Assembly (NCBI GenBank): GCA_023807065.1
Contig: JAJJLU010003922.1
Span: 1 to 24,356 of the forward strand
Length of the DNA: 24,356 bases
Direction: 5' to 3'
Origin: Isotricha intestinalis
Taxonomy: Eukaryota; Ciliophora; Litostomatea; Vestibuliferida; Isotrichidae
Under the pieces are notes generated by a model, which saw nothing but the letters and a program-made list of their open reading frames with translations, searched no databases and had not been told where the DNA came from. Position 1 is the first letter of the stretch. Each line of letters begins with the position of its first letter. Shown here one piece after another: positions 8,883 through 17,208 of the stretch. Position numbers and translations under genes: made by a program.

Positions 8883-11024
8883 ATGAAATGTTTAAAATGT
8901 TTTTCATTTTTCAAAAATAATAATAAATCCACAATAGAAAATAATAAAGAAAATATAACACAACAAATAAATAAAGTATTAAATGATGATAGTGAAATTA
9001 TAAAACTCGATATGAATAAAATAGATAAAGATAAATCAAACAATTTTTTTACTCCTTTTCGTTTAATACATAATACCAATAAAAGCAAAAAATCAGAAAA
9101 AGAAAATAAACTAAAAATATTACAATCAATAAACAATAAAAGACCATTAAAATCTAATAAAAAAAAAACAAAAATAATATTTGAATTTAAAGACAAACTA
9201 AGATGTATATTTTGCGGTGGTGGAAAATGTAAACATGAAAATTATTTAAACAATTTAAAAAATTCAAATGCAATAGAAGGATTAAATAGTAATTACATAA
9301 CAGAAAGTATAATAGCATCTCAAAGACCAAGTGAAGCTTTAATATTAAAATATAATTTAATTCAAGTATTTAAAGATTTAAACATAGGATTAATTATTAA
9401 TTTACAAAGAGAAGGAGAACATCCATATTGTGGTCCTAATGCATATCATTTAACAAGTTCAGGTTATTCATATAATCCTTCTGTTTTTTCAGGAAATGAT
9501 ATTATATGTAAGTTATTTGGATGGAAAGATATGACAACTCCTTCTACTTTAAATTTTATGCTTGATATTGTTAAAGAAATGACAGTTGCGATTCAAGAAT
9601 TTAAAAAGAAAGTCTTAGTTCATTGTCATGCTGGTTATGGAAGAACTGGAGTTGTTATTGCTTGTTATTTAATTTTTAATTGTGTTGATATAAATGCTAA
9701 GGAAATTATTTTACAAGTTAGGAAAAAAAGAAAAAAATGTATTGAAAATAAAAAACAAGTTAGATTTTGTTATAAATTTGCCGAATTTATTTCCCATATT
9801 AGAACTTTATTTATTGAACATACTCCTAAAGAAAAAATTGAGACTTATTTAAAATTTCAGGAAGATTTATTATATGGAGAAAATGAATTAATTTATGGAA
9901 TTGTTCCTATTTTAATTGTTAAATGTTTAGAAAAAATAATGAAAGTTGCGACAAAATATTCTTTAAGTAATAATCAAATATATAAAATTTTTATTCAAGC
10001 AAATATTCCTATTAAATCAGAAAGTGAAAATATAATTGATTTATTAAAACAAAGTATAAATAACAATAATTGGATTCTTTTTGAAAAAATTGAAAATTTA
10101 TCAATTATTGTTTATTTACTTTTTGATTGGTTTAGAAATTATGTTTTATTTACAATAAATACTCAAAGAACAAGTAAAATAATATCAAATGAATTATTTC
10201 CAGAAATATATTATGTTCTACAAGAAAAAAAAGGAAAAATAATAGAATTATGTAAATTAATAAAAACTGGTTTTTATAGTTATGAATATGAAACATTATA
10301 TTGTATTGCTTTATTTGCTGCTAATTATATTCCTTTAAAAGATGAAGAAGATAAAAATAATTTCCAAGGAATGATTGATGTTTTCTCAATTGCTTTACTT
10401 GGTTATGATTATAATAAAATAACTTCTAAAAAAAAGGAAATTGAAAATTTTGAAGATACTAAAAAAATAATAACTGGATTAAGTACAATAATTGAATTTT
10501 TAGTTTTAACAATGACATTTTTTCAAGAAGGAAATATTAATGAAAATAATTATATTGATTTAAGTAGATTAAGTAGTATTAGTCATTCAATTCATTCTCC
10601 TTCGCCTATTCATTTAAGAACTTTAAGGAGATTTAGTAAATATAATTTATATTATTCAAATGTTAAAAGAATGACATCTAATGAAGAAGAATTAAAACAT
10701 AGATTTGCAGAATTTAATCATTTAAGTTTAAATCCTTTAGAAGAAAAAGGATTCATAAAAAATACACATAAATCAAATTGTAATTTACAAGATTTTTCAA
10801 AACATTATTACAGTAGTTATAAAAAAGATTTAAATGATAATTCTATTTCTCCTCGTTCACATTTAAATGCTATAAATACATTAAATAAAGTGAATCTTGA
10901 TAAAATACAAATGAAAAAATCTATTAAGTCAATGGGAAAAAATATTAAAATTTATTTTCCACAAGAATTTAATAAATTAAATAAAAATACGATTTCTAAT
11001 ATTTCTGAAGAAAAAACAGATTAA
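8883..11024 (+). CDS. PTPDC1: PTPDC1-like dual-specificity protein phosphatase
   Basis: PTPDC1 is a Cdc14-related cysteine phosphatase linked to centrosomes and ciliary length. The 713-residue frame carries a conserved Cys-rich entry CIFCGGGKCKHEN (108-120), then ASQRPS and the NLQREGEH box (173-180), the general-acid loop GWKDM (213-217, Asp216), and the P-loop VHCHAGYGRTG (246-256) with nucleophile Cys248 and Arg254. A segment follows that matches the family's KR..SI......C..F..F...LR.IF pattern. All catalytic residues are intact, so it should be active. The C-terminal half (about 320-713) is helical with a Ser-rich region near 575-605 and is family-like only in outline. It begins MKCLKC, possibly a lipidated or metal-binding start. 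It lies 160 bp downstream of the BFR1-like gene on the same strand. Confidence 0.92.
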   Translation: MKCLKCFSFFKNNNKSTIENNKENITQQINKVLNDDSEIIKLDMNKIDKDKSNNFFTPFRLIHNTNKSKKSEKENKLKILQSINNKRPLKSNKKKTKIIFEFKDKLRCIFCGGGKCKHENYLNNLKNSNAIEGLNSNYITESIIASQRPSEALILKYNLIQVFKDLNIGLIINLQREGEHPYCGPNAYHLTSSGYSYNPSVFSGNDIICKLFGWKDMTTPSTLNFMLDIVKEMTVAIQEFKKKVLVHCHAGYGRTGVVIACYLIFNCVDINAKEIILQVRKKRKKCIENKKQVRFCYKFAEFISHIRTLFIEHTPKEKIETYLKFQEDLLYGENELIYGIVPILIVKCLEKIMKVATKYSLSNNQIYKIFIQANIPIKSESENIIDLLKQSINNNNWILFEKIENLSIIVYLLFDWFRNYVLFTINTQRTSKIISNELFPEIYYVLQEKKGKIIELCKLIKTGFYSYEYETLYCIALFAANYIPLKDEEDKNNFQGMIDVFSIALLGYDYNKITSKKKEIENFEDTKKIITGLSTIIEFLVLTMTFFQEGNINENNYIDLSRLSSISHSIHSPSPIHLRTLRRFSKYNLYYSNVKRMTSNEEELKHRFAEFNHLSLNPLEEKGFIKNTHKSNCNLQDFSKHYYSSYKKDLNDNSISPRSHLNAINTLNKVNLDKIQMKKSIKSMGKNIKIYFPQEFNKLNKNTISNISEEKTD

Positions 11025-11621
11025 TTTTATTGATTATTTTATTATATTGTCATTAATGTTTAGAGAATGAAATTTATTATTATGATATTATTTAAATATT
11101 TATAAATATTCAAATCTATTTTAGTTTTTAATAGTATATTTAGTATATTTTTGAAAATTAGTGAATAATAATAATTCAATATTGAATTTTTACTTTAAAA
11201 CGTTTTGCATTTTTTGAATTAAATATCAAAGTTTTTTTTAAAAAAAATATATTAATTATGATGATTTGGAAATATTTTTATTGGTAAAAACATTGAAATA
11301 TAATTTTGAAAAAATTAAAATATAATGATATATAAATTGATAAAAAATGATTATTGAGTCTGGATCATATCATTTTTTATCTTAATGTTTATAACAATTG
11401 AAAATCTTTATTTAAATAATTAAATTTTATTCTAAAAGAAAGAAATCTTAATTATTTTATTCCCCTAAAACAAAGACTCTTTCTTATAAATAAAATACTT
11501 CTTATTAATTCTTAATCTCTTTTAATTATATTTAATTGATGAAAATTGAATAAAAGATTTATAAAAATTTTAATATTTACTTTTAAAATAAATCATTTAT
11601 TATATTTTTAAACAAAAAAAT

Positions 11622-11828
11622 CTAATAATAATAAAATGATTGGGATTTTTCTATGTTTATTGGATTCATGTTAAAATCTAAATCTAATGATGATGATATT
11701 GTTTATTCTTTTGTTATTGGTAAATCTATTGATTCTGATTGATTTAATTGTTTATTTTTATTTTGAGATTTTTTATCTTTTTGTTTTTTATATTTTGTTT
11801 TTATTGCTTCTGATTCTAAATTCATCAT
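11622..11828 (-). pseudogene. small hypothetical frame with one internal TAA
   Basis: From an ATG at 11828-11826 a 41-codon frame (beginning MMNLESEAIKTKYKKQKDKK) stops at TAA (11705-11703). It continues in the same frame for 26 more codons (including SSSLDLDFNMNPINIEKSQS) to a TAG at 11624-11622. Composition on both sides of the TAA is protein-like (Ser, Glu, Asp, Pro, few Phe runs). It could be a short real gene of 41 residues, a gene with one nonsense mutation, or chance. No family is recognised. Confidence 0.3.
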
Positions 11829-11936
11829 GAATTATATTTAATTTTATATTTTATTAAATTTTTATAATTTAAAAAATTTTACATTTATTATAATAAACAC
11901 AAAAAATATTTTTTATTTTTTAAATTGTCATAAAAA

Positions 11937-12611
11937 ATGGGGACTGAGCCCAATACTCAATATTCCAATTCTAAAAATAAAATTAATATTTATAATTTTT
12001 TATTTATAAATTTAATATTATAAAAATACATTTATTAAATTATAAATTATATTTTATTAATCTATTATACCAAAACCTTCTTTTATTATTGTTGTTTTAA
12101 AATATCAGAACTTTAGTATATATACGCATTCTTAATAAGATTTATGTGTATTATGACCAATTAAATGAATCATAAATAATTAATTGATTATTTATAATAT
12201 TTGAAAAGAATTTTTTATTTTTTTATTTTTAACAATTCTATCATATCTAACTTTAATTGCTTCAAAACTTTCATAATTATCAATAGAATAAATTAATAGT
12301 TATCATTCAAGGGAATTAAAAGAAAAAGATTCAATTATACTTTAATTAAAAAAAGCATTAACAAAATTTTACAAAGTTGATAATTCAACTAAAGAAATAA
12401 TTATATGTGAGCCAGATAAAATAAATATATAATTAAATAATGAATCAGTAGAAACAAAAAAGAAAAAGAAATAGAAAAATTAAATCAAAAATTACAAAAC
12501 TTAAAAAAAAGAAAAAATTGAAAATATATAATTATTTAATTATATTTTAACAAGTGTGAAGAATCAGAAAGTTATTCTAATAAAGGAAGTTTAATGAGTA
12601 ATGTCCTTTAA
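11937..12611 (+). pseudogene. decayed coiled-coil-like gene, plus strand
   Basis: Three pieces on one strand suggest a dead gene. First, a start-like ATG at 11937 opens a 28-codon frame, MGTEPNTQYSNSKNK and on, in a locally GC-richer patch. Second, a 57-codon frame at 12301-12471 includes ALTKFYKVDNSTKEIIICEP and is interrupted by two TAA before a TAG. Third, in a shifted frame, EIEKLNQKLQNLKK (about 12466-12510) looks like a coiled coil, and KCEESESYSNKGSLMSNVL (12552-12608) ends in TAA. No family is recognised. Linking the pieces into one gene is inference; small introns cannot be fully excluded, although clear GT...AG boundaries were not seen at the breaks. Confidence 0.35.
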
Positions 12612-13596
12612 TGAATAAAATTCTATATATTTTAAATAGATCATTTTCTGGTTTTACTTTAATGATAATTTGAATTTTATTTATTTCAATTTCATAACTA
12701 ATATAAAATCCATCTTTTTCATCTTTCAAATTATCAATATGAGATATCAATTAATTATTATGTAATAAAATAATCCTTCTGATATAAAATTTAATATCCT
12801 AAAAAATATCATTTATTTTCTTTTTCTTCAAATTCTTTAAAATTCAACTCATTATCAATGAAAAATTCAGATAGTATTTGTTTTGAAATAATAATATTTT
12901 ACCATAAAGAAGGAATTGATTTTTATTATCTTTTTTTTTAACTATCAACAAATATTGAAATGAAATGATTTAAACAATTAGGAAAATTGATTTTCTTTAA
13001 TAAGTAATATTTACCTAAAAATATAATATTATAAAATTTCCATTTTTCATAACTTAACTTATATTTTGAATAATATTTAAATACATCTTTTTTATTCTAA
13101 ACAATATTTTCTTTGTTATAAGTTATAAAATTAGGAATTCAAAAAAATAATTTCTATATCTCTTGAATTTTAAATCTTAAAGAGTTTCTTTTTGATATAC
13201 CATATTAAAACCACATAAATTACAAAATTTAGAAGTATAATTATAATTATCTTTTTCAATTTCAATTGCTGTTTTATTGAGTTTTTTTATAAAATATTAT
13301 CTTCTTTTTTTTATACTTTGATGTTTTAATTTTACTTTCTATTATATCTATTAAGTAAATGTCTTCATTTTGATTCAAGCTTTGATTTCATTCCCTTTTT
13401 AGATTTCTGGTTTACTCTTTTTTTTGTATGAAGATTCTTTGAATAATTCATTTTTATTACTCTTTGTTGGATCATATTCCCTTTTTTTATTTAAGTTAAT
13501 TAATATACTTTTATTTATTCTATTTAATTCTGAAGAATTTATATATTTTCTCCATAAAGTTAATTCCTTTTCTCCTTCATTTATTAAAATAATATA
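12577..13596 (-). pseudogene. decayed protein-coding gene, minus strand (unknown family)
   Basis: Five stop-free, protein-like stretches follow one another on the minus strand, separated by stops and frame changes: 13596-13402 (65 codons, with GEKELTLWRKYINSSELNR), 13387-13277 (37 codons, with NEDIYLIDIIESKIKTSK), 13296-13180 (39 codons, with a CxxC motif KFCNLCGFN), 13096-12941 (52 codons, with FPNCLNHFISIFVDS) and 12750-12580 (57 codons, with DGFYISYEIEINKIQIIIKV). In this AT-rich context such runs, with balanced residues and in a consistent order, are not expected of random spacer. I do not recognise the family; the CxxC could be half of a zinc-binding site. At least eight in-frame stops and about four frame changes argue against a working gene, and the breaks lack clear splice signals. 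Confidence 0.55.
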
Positions 13597-13757
13597 TTAT
13601 TAAAAAATTCTTTAATTCCCTTTTATATATGAATAATTAGTAATTTATTTAAAATAAATTTAGCTTAATACATTATAATGATAAAACAAAAATATATATT
13701 TATATAATAATTTCACAAAACAATATTATAAAAATTAAGGCTAGTTTATTTAATTTA

Positions 13758-13859
13758 TGGAATTATTGAAATTATATTTCTTTCATCAGTATTCTCATAT
13801 CATCACACTGAAATTTACAGAGTAGCCAAATTAATTTCATCAATAATAATTTTATCGTA
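13758..13859 (-). pseudogene. short relic with an AAA+ Walker-B-like motif
   Basis: The minus-strand frame reads YDKIIIDEINLATL, then TAA, and resumes after more stops with YENTDERNIISIIP. IIIDEINLA is the typical Walker B stretch of midasin/McrB-type AAA+ ATPases. Only 14 codons are unbroken, no Walker A is seen nearby, and a different frame across the same bases is also open, so this is a tentative relic call. Confidence 0.22.
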
Positions 13860-14166
13860 CTAAATTATTTTCATCTTTATTCTTATTTCTAAATTTTTTT
13901 ATGAAACAAATAATTAAAATTTAAAATAAAAAGTAAATGAATAGATTCTAAAAAAAATAAAAAAGAAAACATCCATAAAAACATACAATATAATATAATA
14001 AGAAATCTAAAATTAAAATTACATTAATTATAAAAAACCTTAAATCACAAAACATTTAAAAAAAACTTTAAAAAAATTTAAAACCTTTAAAAACCAAAAA
14101 AATTAAATAAAATAAAAAACAATTAAAATAATTAAAACAAAAAATCCATAAAATAATTATAAAAAA

Positions 14167-14850
14167 ATGAGTGCAGACGCTCCGGATCCTCCAGAAGGTT
14201 TTAACTACGGTGGAAAATACGGATGGGTATATCAAGAAACTCATACCTTTGATGATATGCAAGATACATTCAAAGATAAATATCTCCAACAAAAAATAAT
14301 AAAAATAAAAATATGGTCAGGCAAAAAAGAAGGTTCAGATGTAATATATGGAATACAAGCATATTATAAAAATATAAACACAGGAGTAATCACAAAAACA
14401 AAAGAATACAGAGGAGAAGGTTTTGAAAAAGTTTCTGAATTTGATATTCAATCAAATGAGTATTTAAAATATTTTAAAGTAAGAATAGACACAGAAGTAA
14501 CTCATCTTGGTTTTGGAACTAATAAAAGAAGAGAAATTGACATTGGGAATGGAAAAGGAGAAGAAAAATATATTAGAACTAATGATGAGGATAATATTAT
14601 TATTTCTCTTTATGGATGTTATAATAAATATTTAGAAGCTATTGGAATAGGATATGTTAATAGAGAATGGTATATGAAAAAAATGTGTTTTGGTTATTTT
14701 CAGTTAAGATATAAATTAAAAAAAGATAGTAATTTTAAAAAAGATTGGTTAAATAAATTAGATTCTTTAGATTTATTTCAAAAAGCAATTTTGAAAACTT
14801 GTTCTTTACCTGATGCTGCTTTTACTGAAATAATTAGGTTTTGCTTTTAA
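14167..14850 (+). CDS. jacalin-like lectin domain protein
   Basis: Jacalin-like domains are beta-prism folds that bind mannose- or galactose-type sugars. The 227-residue frame shows the repeat pattern of that fold: KIIKIKIWSG (43-52), VIYGIQAYY (59-67), EFDIQSNEYLKYFKVRI (91-107), THLGFGTNKRR (112-122), and the closing ISLYGCYNKYLEAIGIGYV (146-164). A short Pro/Gly-rich leader precedes it. After it lies a 60-residue helical C-terminal extension (about 168-227) not typical of a lone jacalin domain. There is no signal peptide, so it is probably cytosolic or exported unconventionally. The gene stands alone between long spacers, convergent with the next gene. Sugar specificity cannot be read from sequence. 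Confidence 0.75.
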   Translation: MSADAPDPPEGFNYGGKYGWVYQETHTFDDMQDTFKDKYLQQKIIKIKIWSGKKEGSDVIYGIQAYYKNINTGVITKTKEYRGEGFEKVSEFDIQSNEYLKYFKVRIDTEVTHLGFGTNKRREIDIGNGKGEEKYIRTNDEDNIIISLYGCYNKYLEAIGIGYVNREWYMKKMCFGYFQLRYKLKKDSNFKKDWLNKLDSLDLFQKAILKTCSLPDAAFTEIIRFCF

Positions 14851-15739
14851 AATTACTTTATTAATATTTCTTTACTTTTATACTTTTTTTTTAAGGATTT
14901 TAGGAAAAAAGGATTAAAGAATGGAATTTAATAATAATTGTTTATATAATATTTCTTTAATTACAACATTATTTATTTTAATATTTGTTTTTTTAAAGAG
15001 GATTTAACTATATTCTATTTAGGTAAAAGAAATAATATAATAGAATAAAGAAAAAGATATAAATCAACAAATAAATGTTGATGATTTTTAATAAAAACTT
15101 TTAATTTAAAATAATTTGAGAGTGATTTAAATGGAATAGAATTTTTTAGAAAAAAGTATATTTGTTATTTATTTATGTCATTTTCCTTTTAGTTTTTAGA
15201 ATTAAATTATTTTGATTTTTAAAAGAAAATTTTCAAAAATTGAGAATTGCATCACATTATTATTTCAAACATTTTGAAGACTCTATAGTATATTTTATTT
15301 ATATCAATTGATATTGTTTGAAATCATATTTTTGTTTTTAACATTACACATCAATAATTATAATTGTAAATTAAAGTTTTTTTATTTGATGATATTAATC
15401 TAATTTTTAACCAAACATTTATTTCTTTAAAAAGTTGTTAAAAAAAATTATTTTTTCTATTAACATAAAATTTTTAATTCCTTTTTCTCATTCTTCATTT
15501 TTATTGATTTTTATATTTTACATTTTCTTTATTAAAAATATAAGATTAATTTCATTTTTCCTTTTCATTTAATAAATAATTGAAATATATAAATATATAT
15601 AAATTAAAAATTTGATGATTATTTAATTTTATCTCATATTAAAATTTTTTTTAAATTAATTTATATTCATATATGAAAAAATTAAAACAAAAAAAAAAGA
15701 AAATTCTTAATCAATAATATATTAAAAAATAAATAAATA
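14851..15739. other. AT-rich intergenic region between convergent genes
   Basis: This 889-bp spacer separates the 3' ends of the lectin gene and the Cys-cluster protein gene. It is very rich in T and A runs. A 16-codon frame at 14998-15045 (EDLTIFYLGKRNNIIE) followed by short broken frames has mild coding character but is too short to support a relic. No RNA gene or repeat family is visible. Confidence 0.6.
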
Positions 15740-16885
15740 TTATTTCTTCTCATTTTTATCTTCTACATTTTCTTTATCATCTCCTCCACCTAATCTAACT
15801 TTTTTTAAATACCCAGTTAATTTAAGACATTGATTAACTTCTGAATTTTCATAAAATTCCAAATTTCTTCTATGACAAAATTTACAATGAACATATTTAG
15901 GACCATAATAATCAATTAACTCTAAATCTCTTCTAACTTGTGGATTAGTAATTTTAGGAGGATTATCATATTCTGGAGACCCACTATCTAAAAATAATAT
16001 TTTATGAGGAAGACTCATTTTAAATTTTTTTAATTTATTTTTTTCTAAATCAATTTCATCTAATCTATTATTTGGAGGTAATAAATTTACATAAATTGAT
16101 TCTTTTAAAACTTTAGCTCTTTCATTTTGAATTATTGATTTTAAGTAATTACGATAATTTCTATTTCGTTCTTTTATAAAATTTGGTATTTCTTTTAATT
16201 CTTTATCTTTTCCTTCAAAGGCTCTTCTTTTTTTTATTTCATTCATTAAATTATTCATATCATATTTTACTCTATATTCATCTAATTTACTTGCTATTAA
16301 TTTATCATTTATAATTGGTTGCATTATTGTTTGAAAAAAAGTTTTTTTTGTATGTCTTTTTTTTTCACTTCTTTCAATAAATGTACTATCACTTTTTTTT
16401 GAATTAAATTCTATTGAATCGAAATTTGTTCTTGAAGTTTTATTATAAAATGTATTTCTACTTTTGTTTAAGTCATTATTTGTATAAAATGTTGATGAAA
16501 AAGATTGAAATTTATTTTCAAAATCAAAGTCAGTTTTTTCTTCTTCATTATTTGATCCAATATATTTTGCAAAAATTTTATCATCATTAATTGCATCATG
16601 AACTTCTTGTCTATAAGTTAATTTATTTTTCCAAATATCAGGAATTGTTTTATTTGTATATACACTTTCTTTTATTGTTCCTTCTTTTATATTACCTAAA
16701 TTTTTTTTCACTTTTTTAATATTTAAATCACTATTTATGATATCTTCATAAAAATCTTTTTCTATATTTTTAAAAGCCATTTGAGTTATTAAATTATTTT
16801 GTTTGTTTATATTATAAGCATATATTTTTTCATATTTTTTACGGATTTTTTCATCCATTCTTTTTTTCATTTTTTTTTCATCCAT
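15740..16885 (-). CDS. basic hypothetical protein with a C-terminal Cys-cluster box
   Basis: I do not recognise the family. The 381-residue protein starts with a Lys/Met/Glu-rich segment, then a long polar, Ser/Thr/Asn/Lys-rich middle (about 60-260) that is probably disordered with short helices. The best-structured part is near the C-terminus: NPQVRRDLELIDYYGPKYV (314-332), then CKFC (334-337), RRNLEFYENSEVNQCLKL (339-356) and KKVRLGGG. The cysteines 334, 337 and 353 could form part of a metal site, but a fourth ligand is not obvious. A charged tail DDKENVEDKNEKK ends the protein. It is divergently transcribed from the Piercer-like gene with only 53 bp between the start codons, which suggests co-expression and hence possibly a ciliary role (inference). 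Confidence 0.85.
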   Translation of the reverse strand: MDEKKMKKRMDEKIRKKYEKIYAYNINKQNNLITQMAFKNIEKDFYEDIINSDLNIKKVKKNLGNIKEGTIKESVYTNKTIPDIWKNKLTYRQEVHDAINDDKIFAKYIGSNNEEEKTDFDFENKFQSFSSTFYTNNDLNKSRNTFYNKTSRTNFDSIEFNSKKSDSTFIERSEKKRHTKKTFFQTIMQPIINDKLIASKLDEYRVKYDMNNLMNEIKKRRAFEGKDKELKEIPNFIKERNRNYRNYLKSIIQNERAKVLKESIYVNLLPPNNRLDEIDLEKNKLKKFKMSLPHKILFLDSGSPEYDNPPKITNPQVRRDLELIDYYGPKYVHCKFCHRRNLEFYENSEVNQCLKLTGYLKKVRLGGGDDKENVEDKNEKK

Positions 16886-16938
16886 TAATTTTTTTAAAAA
16901 TTTATTATGATATAATTATAAAAAATATAACTTAAATA
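16886..16938. promoter_or_regulatory. very short bidirectional promoter (53 bp)
   Basis: Only 53 bp, nearly all A/T, separate the ATG of the minus-strand Cys-cluster gene from the ATG of the plus-strand Piercer-like gene. Both 5' leaders and both core promoters must fit here or overlap the coding regions, so the two genes are likely co-regulated. No named element is recognisable. Confidence 0.5.
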
Positions 16939-17208
16939 ATGGAAAAAACAAGACCATTAATTAAAACAGATCTTGATTTACAAAAAGAAGAATTTATGAG
17001 ACAAAATGCAGATGTGTTGTATAAATTAACTTCTCAAGAAATTGGTTCAAGAGTAGGAGAAGCTCCTGAAGAAAAAAGACATGTGTCTGATGGTAGTTTT
17101 ACTAAGCATTTAATTACTGCTGGTATGTATAGAACAAGTGGATTAAATTGTTCTCAAGATAGAGAAAGAGTTATTAATGGTTCTAAGGATTGGATGCTTA
17201 ATTTATAA
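16939..17208 (+). CDS. PIERCE1: Piercer-like ciliary microtubule inner protein
   Basis: Piercer proteins (PIERCE1/2) sit inside the doublet microtubules of cilia and help anchor outer dynein arms through the tubule wall. The 89-residue product carries the family core in order: YKLTSQEIGSR (28-38; the family has a Y...YGSR-like segment), an acidic linker, then the signature SFTKHLITAGMYRTSGLN (53-70), matching the pattern F...L...GM[FY]R...LN of animal Piercers, followed by a short polar end. It is shorter than animal PIERCE1 (about 136 residues), lacking the N-terminal extension. The start is the first ATG, 53 bp from the divergent neighbour. The call is from remembered motifs; which paralog (1 or 2) cannot be told. 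It is strong evidence that the organism has motile cilia or flagella. Confidence 0.65.
   Translation: MEKTRPLIKTDLDLQKEEFMRQNADVLYKLTSQEIGSRVGEAPEEKRHVSDGSFTKHLITAGMYRTSGLNCSQDRERVINGSKDWMLNL

Larger units (their letters stand above)
11025..14166. other. 3.1-kb interval without an intact gene, holding decayed coding stretches
   Basis: About 570 bp after the phosphatase gene are plain A/T spacer. From 11.6 to 13.9 kb several stretches have coding character but are broken by stops and frame changes; they are listed separately. The part from 13870 to 14166 is very A-rich and leads into the lectin gene. No tRNA, rRNA or intact transposon gene was recognised. A perfect 9-bp inverted repeat with a 6-base loop (12172-12195) is the clearest hairpin, but in sequence this AT-rich it may be chance. 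Confidence 0.6.

Noticed and set aside
11937..11960. GC-richer patch with GGG...CCC as a tRNA or snoRNA
   Set aside because: It is too short for a cloverleaf, and no tRNA arms or box C/D or H/ACA motifs could be placed around it.
12172..12195. Perfect 9-bp hairpin as a terminator or transposon end
   Set aside because: It contains almost only A and T, where such hairpins arise often by chance; no matching second end or target duplication was seen.
11622..13859. Idea that the broken frames are working genes in which TAA/TAG encode Gln, as in many ciliates
   Set aside because: All intact genes here stop at TAA or TAG and use CAA for Gln. Treating TAA as sense opens long frames in any A/T-rich sequence, and the best relic also needs frame changes.
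14998..15130. Fragments EDLTIFYLGKRNNIIE and NQQINVDDF as another relic
   Set aside because: The pieces are 10-16 codons each in different frames, which is within what chance gives in this spacer.
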